Assembly: GCA_024654105.1 (NCBI GenBank) | Contig: JANLID010000227.1 | Location: 1-10,643, forward strand | DNA from: Gallionella sp. | GTDB taxonomy: Bacteria > Pseudomonadota > Gammaproteobacteria > Burkholderiales > Gallionellaceae | DNA: 10,643 nucleotides | Direction of reading: 5' to 3' | Shown here: positions 1 to 9,844 of the stretch, piece after piece | Position numbering within the stretch: the first letter of the stretch is position 1 | How the letters are laid out: every line of letters starts with the position of its first letter | Program-made: the position numbers and the translations under genes | The notes under the pieces: model-generated | Seen by the model: the letters and a program-made list of their open reading frames with translations, nothing else | Databases searched by the model: none | Told to the model about the DNA's origin: nothing

Positions 1-51
1 GTCTCGCTGAAGCACGTCGATAAACATGGCCGTCAGGCATCGGAACAGATG

Positions 52-80
52 CCCAACATACTACCGGTAGTATGCTTGGG
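52..80. repeat. Long inverted repeat after hemE (terminator-like or operator)
   Basis: The core CATACTACCGGTAGTATG (57-74) is an 18-bp perfect palindrome. The arms extend with CCCAA (52-56) and TTGGG (76-80), interrupted by one unpaired C at 75, giving a 14-bp stem. It begins 43 bp past the hemE stop. There is no T-run after it on either strand, so it does not fit a standard intrinsic terminator; a protein-binding site, a U-less terminator or an mRNA 3'-end stabiliser remain possible. Confidence 0.6.
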
Positions 81-122
81 AGACAACCCGATAAGCACGT
101 TTTGAACAACGCAATCAAATTA

Positions 123-1187
123 TCAGTGGTACTTGCGGCTCAGTTCATGCACCGCCGCGACCAGCGCCGCAGCGTGTTCCGGATTTGAATGCTGCGAGAT
201 GCCGTGACCCAGGTTGAACACGTGGCCGCTGCCGTAGCCGTAGCTGCCGAGGATGCGTTCCACTTCGGCGCGGATCGCATCCGGCGAGGCAAACAGCACG
301 GCGGGATCCATGTTGCCCTGCAGCGCGACCTTGTTGCCGACCTTCTGCCGTGCGATGCCGATGTCCATGGTCCAGTCCAGACCCACTGCATCGCAGCCGC
401 TATCGGCGATACTCTTGATCCACAGGCCACCGCCCTTGGTGAACACGATGGACGGGATACGCACACCGTCTTTTTCCTTGATCAGGCCATCGACGATGCG
501 CTGGGTATAGGCCAGCGAGAATTCGTGGAACGCCGCATGCGACAGCACGCCGCCCCAGGAGTCGAAGATCATCACCGCCTGTGCGCCCGCTTCGATCTGC
601 GCGTTCAGGTAGGCGGTCACCGCCTGCGCGGTGACATCGAGAATGTGGTGCATCAGCTTCGGTTCGTTGTACATCAGGGTCTTCACCCTTGCATAGTCGT
701 CGCTGCCGCCGCCTTCGACCATGTAGCAGGACAGCGTGAACGGGCTGCCGGAGAAACCGATCAGCGGCACGCGGCCATCCAGCGCCTTGCGGATTTGCGT
801 CACGGCATCGGTGACGTAGCGCAAGTCCTTGCCGATGTCCGGCACGCGCAACGCCTTGATCGCCGCTGCGTCGCGCAATGGGCGCTCGAACTTCGGGCCT
901 TCGCCTTCGGCAAAATACAAACCCAAACCCATCGCGTCCGGCACGGTGAGAATGTCGGAGAACAGGATCGCGGCATCCAGCGGGAAGCGGTCCAGCGGCT
1001 GCAGCGTCACTTCGGTGGCGAAATCCGGGCTCTTGCACAGGCCGAGGAAGCTGCCCGCGCGCTTGCGCGATTCGCGGTATTCCGGCAGGTAGCGCCCGGC
1101 CTGGCGCATCATCCATATTGGCGTGTATTCAGTCGGCTCACGCAACAGGGCGCGCAGGAAGGTGTCGTTTTTCAGTTTGAAGTTCAT
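123..1187 (-). CDS. hemE: Uroporphyrinogen decarboxylase (HemE)
   Basis: This cytoplasmic enzyme removes the four acetate carboxyl groups of uroporphyrinogen III to give coproporphyrinogen III, a step of haem synthesis. The 354 residues equal the usual bacterial length. The family signature PIWMMRQAGRYLPEYR lies at residues 23-38. Residues corresponding to the known active site are present: Arg28 and Arg32, Asp78 in FSDIL, Tyr155 in SCYMVEGG, Ser210 in FDSWGG and His328 in NLGHGI. The ATG start lies 14 bp after the gltD stop, with a purine-rich but weak ribosome site (GAAAGAG) just before it, and gives the expected N-terminus. The short spacing suggests co-transcription with gltBD. The gene looks intact; its function is assigned from family knowledge. 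Confidence 0.98.
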   Translation of the reverse strand: MNFKLKNDTFLRALLREPTEYTPIWMMRQAGRYLPEYRESRKRAGSFLGLCKSPDFATEVTLQPLDRFPLDAAILFSDILTVPDAMGLGLYFAEGEGPKFERPLRDAAAIKALRVPDIGKDLRYVTDAVTQIRKALDGRVPLIGFSGSPFTLSCYMVEGGGSDDYARVKTLMYNEPKLMHHILDVTAQAVTAYLNAQIEAGAQAVMIFDSWGGVLSHAAFHEFSLAYTQRIVDGLIKEKDGVRIPSIVFTKGGGLWIKSIADSGCDAVGLDWTMDIGIARQKVGNKVALQGNMDPAVLFASPDAIRAEVERILGSYGYGSGHVFNLGHGISQHSNPEHAAALVAAVHELSRKYH

Positions 1188-1201
1188 CTTTTCTCTTTCG
1201 G
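1188..1201 (-). promoter_or_regulatory. Short gltD-hemE spacer with weak ribosome site
   Basis: Only 14 bp lie between the gltD TAA and the hemE ATG, reading CCGAAAGAGAAAAG on the minus strand. There is no room for a separate promoter here, so hemE is most simply translated from the gltBD message, though a promoter inside gltD cannot be excluded. The A-rich spacer has only a partial Shine-Dalgarno match. Confidence 0.55.
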
Positions 1202-2661
1202 TTAACGGGGCAATACGGAACTGCCCATCAAATACTCATCCACTGCGCGGGCGGCTTGGCGGCCCTCGCGGATCGCCCACACCACCAGCGACTGGCCGCG
1301 TCGCATGTCGCCGGCGGCAAACACTTTATCCACGCTGGTCCTGTAACAACCTGCGCCTTCGGTCGCGGCTTTGGCGTTGCCGCGTGCGTCTTTTTCCACA
1401 CCGAACGCATCCAGCACTTTTTGCGCCGGGCTGATGAAACCCATCGCCGGCAGCACCAGGTCGGCCTTGATCTCAAACTTGCTGCCCGCGATTTCATTCA
1501 TCTTGCCGTCTTTCCATTCGACGCGAACCGCGCGCAGTTTTTCAACCTTGCCGTTGTTGCCGATGAATCTTTTGGTGGCGATAGACCAGTCGCGTTGCAC
1601 GCCTTCCTCATGGGAACTGGAAGTGCGCAGCTTCATCGGCCAGTTCGGCCACACCAGCGACTTGTTTTCCATTTCCGGCGGACGCGGCATCACTTCGAAT
1701 TGTGTGACTGACAACGCGCCATGACGATTCGAGGTTCCCACGCAATCGGAGCCGGTGTCGCCGCCGCCGATCACCACCACGTGTTTGCCCTTGGCATTGA
1801 TCGGATTCCTGCCATCGCCGGCCACTTCCCTGTTCTGCGGGATGAGGAAATCCAGCGCATAGTGCACGCCCCGCAATTCGCGTCCCGGCACGGGTAAATC
1901 GCGCGGCACTTCCGCTCCGCCCGCCAGGATCACCGCATCGAATTTTTTCAGCAGTTCGCCGGGGCTGATGGTCTTTCTTGCATCATTGGCCACACTCTTG
2001 TCCACGTCTTTGCCGATAAACACAGAGGGTTGAAAGATCACTCCCTCGGCTTGCAATTGGGCCATGCGCCAATCGATCAGGCGTTTGTCCAGCTTGAAAT
2101 CGGGGATGCCATAGCGCAGCAAGCCGCCGATACGGCTGTTCTTTTCAAATACCGTCACGCCATGCCCGGCACGCGCCAGTTGCTGTGCCGCCGCCAGCCC
2201 GGCAGGACCGGAGCCGACTACCGCAACCTTTTTGCCGGTCTTGAGTTGCGCGGGTTGCGGCAGCACCCAACCATTCTCGCCGCCCTTGTCGATGATGGCA
2301 TGCTCGATGGACTTGATGCCCACCGCGTCGTCGTTGATGTTCAGCGTGCACGCCGCTTCGCACGGCGCAGGGCAGATGCGGCCGGTGACTTCCGGAAAAT
2401 TGTTGGTGGAATGCAACACGTCCAGCGCCTGCTTCCAGTTGCCGCGGTACACCAGGTCGTTCCAGTCCGGGATGATGTTGTTGACCGGGCAGCCGCTGCT
2501 GCAGAACGGGATACCGCAATCCATGCAGCGCGCGCCCTGTATTTTGGCCTGCTCGTCGGTCAGGTGCAGCGTGAACTCGCGGTAATTCTTCAGCCGTTTC
2601 GCCACCTGCAGGCTGTCCTCGCTCTGCCGCTGGCACTCGATGAATCCGGTTGGCTTGCCCA

Positions 2662-2662
<1 letters not shown>
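1202..2662 (-). CDS. gltD: Glutamate synthase (NADPH) small subunit (GltD)
   Basis: This is the beta subunit of NADPH-dependent glutamate synthase (GOGAT). It takes electrons from NADPH through FAD and passes them over [4Fe-4S] clusters to GltB. The 486 residues fit the family. The N-terminal cluster region has Cys46, Cys49, Cys54 and Cys58 (CMDCGIPFC...GC), then Cys97, Cys101 and Cys105 (ICPAPCEAAC). The FAD-binding GSGPAG follows at 150-155, the pyridine-nucleotide site GGGDTGSDC at 299-307, and the closing FAD motif AAGDMRRGQSLVVWAI at 449-464. The ATG overlaps the gltB stop by one base (TAATG) and has a very strong ribosome site inside the end of gltB, so translation is probably coupled to keep subunits balanced. 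No defects were seen. Confidence 0.98.
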
Positions 2663-7317
<4,655 letters not shown>

Positions 7318-7321
7318 GGCG

Positions 7322-7327
7322 TTCCTC
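7322..7327 (-). promoter_or_regulatory. Ribosome binding site deciding the GTG start of gltB
   Basis: The minus strand reads GAGGAA, with AGGA 5 nt before a GTG codon at 7317-7315. The next in-frame ATG, seven codons later, has no comparable site. This favours the GTG start and so a 21-residue propeptide before the catalytic cysteine. Confidence 0.65.
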
Positions 7328-7402
7328 GATCAAATCAAAAGCCAAAATAATGGCGACACACGCCGCCACGTCAAATGCAAAAGCGAAAGGGCGGGAATCT
7401 TA

Positions 7403-7459
7403 CCTTGTCTGGGGTGTACGGGCAACCATAACCATCAACCTGACGCAAGGAAGACAAGG
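7403..7459. repeat. 8-bp inverted repeat around the putative gltB promoter
   Basis: CCTTGTCT at 7403-7410 is matched exactly by its reverse complement AGACAAGG at 7452-7459, with 41 bp between the arms. The left arm lies in the spacer of the candidate promoter, next to its -10 hexamer. The arrangement could be a pair of operator half-sites, but a repeat of this length can arise by chance in a 158-bp stretch. Confidence 0.35.
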
Positions 7460-7475
7460 AGGCAATCGCATAAAT

Positions 7476-8879
7476 TCAATGAGGGGGTTGTGCCTTTTCT
7501 GGTACCGGATGGCTCTCCGGCGGCGCCTCGTCCAGATACTCCAGGTTATGGCGCGCCTTGATGTGCTTCGGGTCGAGTTGCAGCGCGAGGGTGAATTCGC
7601 GCCGGGCGTCCTCGGTGCGTCCGGCGAGTTTGTAGGCATAGCCGAGGTTGTTGCGCACCCGTGCCTTGTGCGGCGATTTGCGCGCCGTGTCTTCCCATAA
7701 CGCGATTTCGTCGGCATATACCTGATTGCGCAGCAGCGTCAGGCTGCCGAGCGTGAGCAACAATATGATGCAGGCGATCCTGAATGATCTTGTGTTCAGC
7801 CACAGCGCCAGTTCAGCGGCAAGGGCGAGGAACAGCGGCCAGCCGGCGAGGTAGAGCTGGCGGTCGTTGGCGATGTCCAGCCGCGGCAAGAACAGGTGCA
7901 GCGGCAGCAACTGGATAATCGCCCAGGCCAACGCGAAACCCAGCCACGGACGTCTGCGCCAGCAGGCCAGCATCAGTGCGCAGACCGCCAAAAAGAACAG
8001 TACCGGCAGCGGGCTTCCCGGCGGGTCGCGCAGCAATGGCAGGCTACTCAGTAATGGAAGGTCAGGGTCGATGTTCAGCCACAGCGGCAGCGCCCATTGC
8101 CGCAGCAGGTAGGCGAAGGCGGCGAGTTGCGTGGCGAGATTGCCCTGCATGGTGTTGAGTTCCGCGCTGCGTTCCATTTGCGACAGGTAACTATCGTTGA
8201 ACAGGAAGAACAGCGCACCGGCCAGCAGTACGGCCCAGCTTGGCCATTGCGGCCTGAACGCCGTTTTCCATGCACCGCCGCAGCCGAGCTCCCAGGCCAG
8301 CAGCGCCAGCGGGAAAGTCACTGCGGTTTCCTTCACGCCCAGCGCGACAACGAACAGCAGCGGCGTGACCGCGTAGAGCCTGAGCCTGTCCTGCCGGATG
8401 CGTCCGGTGACGTAGGCGAACAAGCCGCCCAGATAGAACAGCGTCATCAGCGAGGTGGAGCGCCCGCAAATATAGGTGACCGCCTCGGTGTGTGCCGGGT
8501 GCACGGCGAAAAGCAGCGCGGCGAACAGCGGCACGTGTTGCAGACGCTCGCGCAGCATCTGCCGCTCGATGAACGTCTCGCTCAGGCGAAACACCAGCCA
8601 GGTGTTGACCAGATGGATGAGCAGGTTGGTGAGATGGAAGCCTGTCTTGCCCAGCCCCAGCGTCCAGTCGAGGGTATAACTGAATTTCAGCAGCGGACGG
8701 ATGCCGTGGCCGAGACCGGCAAGCCAGGCCTCCCAGGAATGCACCGAGGGGTTGTCCACAATGACCTTGTAATCGTCGAACTGGAAATCACCGGACAGCG
8801 CATTGAAATAGCTGACGATGACGGCCAGCGCCAGACATACCATTACGCCGCGCCGCGATTCAGGGAGCAGCGCGCGCAT
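7476..8879 (-). CDS. TMTC/PMT-like GT-C membrane protein with C-terminal TPR
   Basis: This 467-residue protein is mostly hydrophobic, with many likely transmembrane helices between about residues 12 and 382, and ends in a soluble tail. It resembles the TMTC/PMT-like GT-C glycosyltransferases. An FDDY motif at 34-37, in the first loop after helix 1, matches the acidic pair that family uses for catalysis. The family-like blocks FHLTNLLIHLVN (81-92), HPAHTEAVTYICGR (127-140), LGVKETAVTFPLAL (180-193) and DIANDRQLYLAGWPL (335-349) are also present. One clear TPR covers about 406-439. The likely role is transfer of a sugar from a lipid-linked donor to an envelope acceptor, but donor and acceptor are unknown. 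The ATG chosen overlaps the upstream peptidase gene by 20 bp and lacks a ribosome site, so coupled translation or a start at Met13 (8843) is possible. Confidence 0.8.
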   Translation of the reverse strand: MRALLPESRRGVMVCLALAVIVSYFNALSGDFQFDDYKVIVDNPSVHSWEAWLAGLGHGIRPLLKFSYTLDWTLGLGKTGFHLTNLLIHLVNTWLVFRLSETFIERQMLRERLQHVPLFAALLFAVHPAHTEAVTYICGRSTSLMTLFYLGGLFAYVTGRIRQDRLRLYAVTPLLFVVALGVKETAVTFPLALLAWELGCGGAWKTAFRPQWPSWAVLLAGALFFLFNDSYLSQMERSAELNTMQGNLATQLAAFAYLLRQWALPLWLNIDPDLPLLSSLPLLRDPPGSPLPVLFFLAVCALMLACWRRRPWLGFALAWAIIQLLPLHLFLPRLDIANDRQLYLAGWPLFLALAAELALWLNTRSFRIACIILLLTLGSLTLLRNQVYADEIALWEDTARKSPHKARVRNNLGYAYKLAGRTEDARREFTLALQLDPKHIKARHNLEYLDEAPPESHPVPEKAQPPH

Positions 8880-9657
8880 GATCGAACGCGAGATCGAGGA
8901 TATCTACTGCATCCCACCAGCGGTCGCTGCCATGCAGCATCACCAGCAGCACCCTGGTTGGGCCGCGTTCGGCGTAAGCGATCAGGCATTTGCCCGCCCT
9001 GGGCGTGTAGCCGCTTTTGAGGCCGAGCGCGCCACGGTAACGGCCGATCAGTGCGTTCTTGTTGGCGAAGCGATAGTCGCGCGGCGCATTCAACGCGGAG
9101 ATTTTTACTTGTTGTTTGGCGGTCAGTTCGAGCAGCGCGCGATGCCTGAGCGATTCATTGGCCAGCAACGCGAGGTCGCGCACACTCGAATAGTGGCCGG
9201 GCGTATCGTGTCCGCAGGCATTGCTGAAACGGGTGCCGCGCATGCCGAGTTCGCGTGCGCGCCGGTTCATGCGCTGCACGAAACGCGCTTCGCTGCCTGC
9301 GATGTGTTCCGCCAGCGCGCGGCAGGCATCGTTGGCGGAGTGGATCAGCGCGGCGGCGAGCAGATCTTCGACGTGAAAACTATCGCCGTTGCGCAACCCC
9401 AGACGGCTGCCGGTTTCGTTGGCGGCGGTACGGCTGATGGTGACTTCCGCTTGCGGGCGGTAGTCATCCAGCACCAGCAACACGGTCATCAGCTTGGTCA
9501 GGCTGGCGGGCGGCAGGCGGCGATTTGCCTGACGCTCCCATACCGGCCTGCCATCCACTTCGACGCGGTAGGCGGTGGCGGCTTCGGGAAAAGGATCGGG
9601 CTGCGCCAGCGCCAGCAGGGTGTGGCATGACAGCAGCAGCCCGAGCAGCAGGCGCAT
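8860..9657 (-). CDS. Exported D-Ala-D-Ala carboxypeptidase/endopeptidase (PBP5/PBP7-like, S11 family)
   Basis: This is a periplasmic serine peptidase of the low-molecular-weight penicillin-binding type, acting on peptidoglycan peptides. A signal peptide covers residues 1-18, with an ALA-Q cleavage site. The three catalytic motifs are in order: SLTK (52-55, nucleophile Ser52), SAN (107-109) and KSG (214-216). The last is usually KTG; serine is a conservative change. At 265 residues the protein is essentially the catalytic domain. It lacks the extra beta domain and amphipathic membrane anchor of PBP5, so it is closer in build to PBP7/PbpG and is probably soluble in the periplasm. Whether it is a carboxypeptidase or an endopeptidase cannot be told. 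No ribosome site precedes the ATG, but later starts would lose the signal peptide. Its end overlaps the TMTC-like gene. Confidence 0.92.
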   Translation of the reverse strand: MRLLLGLLLSCHTLLALAQPDPFPEAATAYRVEVDGRPVWERQANRRLPPASLTKLMTVLLVLDDYRPQAEVTISRTAANETGSRLGLRNGDSFHVEDLLAAALIHSANDACRALAEHIAGSEARFVQRMNRRARELGMRGTRFSNACGHDTPGHYSSVRDLALLANESLRHRALLELTAKQQVKISALNAPRDYRFANKNALIGRYRGALGLKSGYTPRAGKCLIAYAERGPTRVLLVMLHGSDRWWDAVDILDLAFDHARAAP

Positions 9658-9676
9658 GGGTCAGAAGCCGAGCAGG

Positions 9677-9714
9677 CCGTAGGGCGGATGAGCCGAAGGC
9701 GTTATCCGCCGAAT
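9677..9714 (+). repeat. REP-like hairpin element, copy 1
   Basis: Starting with CCGTAGGGCGGA, this stretch folds by pairing GGCGGAT (9683-9689) with ATCCGCC (9704-9710), followed by an inner GCC/GGC stem with a GAA loop. It has the form of short palindromic repeats (GTAGGGCGGA...TCCGCC) scattered in many proteobacterial genomes. It starts about 20 bp before the peptidase start codon and could affect message stability or translation. Confidence 0.7.
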
Positions 9715-9733
9715 GAAATGTGGCTCGCAGGGA

Positions 9734-9751
9734 TGGGCGACTTGTCGCCCA
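9734..9751. repeat. Perfect 8-bp hairpin between the two REP-like elements
   Basis: TGGGCGACTTGTCGCCCA is an 8-bp perfect stem around a TT centre; in RNA the innermost pair or pairs would open into the loop. It sits midway between the two REP-like elements and completes a three-hairpin cluster. Neither side has a T-run on the right strand for an intrinsic terminator. Confidence 0.7.
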
Positions 9752-9764
9752 ACTCGCAAAAAAC

Positions 9765-9800
9765 ATACGGCGGAAGGCGCTACGCTTTTCCGCCCTACGG
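9765..9800 (-). repeat. REP-like hairpin element, copy 2 (inverted)
   Basis: Read on the minus strand this begins CCGTAGGGCGGA, identical over 12 bp to copy 1, but lies in opposite orientation. GGCGGAA (9769-9775) pairs with TTCCGCC (9788-9794), with an inner GCG/CGC stem and a CTA loop. The inner parts of the copies differ, but both keep the stem, as expected for REP elements rather than a recent simple duplication. Confidence 0.7.
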
Positions 9801-9844
9801 ATTGCAGATGTTTTGACATGTTCCGTTAATCCCGGGGCGCAATA

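Larger units (their letters stand above)
7318..7475 (-). promoter_or_regulatory. gltB upstream region with candidate sigma70 promoter
   Basis: This 158-bp gap separates the TMTC-like gene from gltB. On the minus strand it holds TTGCCC (7425-7420) and TAAGAT (7402-7397) separated by 17 bp. Each hexamer matches the sigma70 consensus at 4 of 6 positions, which gives a plausible but unproven promoter about 80 bp before the gltB start. An 8-bp inverted repeat (7403-7410 and 7452-7459) flanks the -35 side, and one arm directly abuts the -10 hexamer. I see no clear terminator for the upstream gene and no small coding frame with a ribosome site. Confidence 0.4.
9658..9844. other. Repeat-rich intergenic region before the peptidase gene
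   Basis: This 187-bp gap has no credible gene. It holds two REP-like hairpins in opposite orientation, a perfect hairpin between them, and one copy of a 16-bp direct repeat. A weak promoter candidate for the peptidase operon is TTAACG (9829-9824) and TGCAAT (9806-9801), spaced 17 bp and matching consensus at 4 of 6 positions each; I give it little weight. No hairpin is followed by a T-run on the strand of transcription, so none is a standard intrinsic terminator. Confidence 0.6.

Noticed and set aside
1..27. A minus-strand ATG at 27 with nine open codons to the window edge (M-F-I-D-V-L-Q-R-D), possibly the next gene after hemE; another ATG at 40 in a different frame.
   Set aside because: No ribosome site is visible and nine codons carry no recognisable signal, so a gene cannot be supported from this window.
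189..1205. Plus-strand open frame of 338 codons opposite hemE, and one of 270 codons at 8818-9630 opposite the peptidase gene.
   Set aside because: Both lie opposite genes with intact catalytic motifs, have compositions rich in His, Gln and Arg typical of antisense reading, and lack convincing starts.
8867..8870. A lipoprotein reading of the peptidase N-terminus, because of an early L-L-S-C at residues 8-11, and later start codons for that gene.
   Set aside because: The n-region would be too short for a lipoprotein signal, while a normal signal-peptidase site (A-L-A before Gln19) follows at the right distance. Later starts would remove the export signal. The coordinates given here lie in the gene's 3' overlap, and the motif itself is at about 9625-9636.
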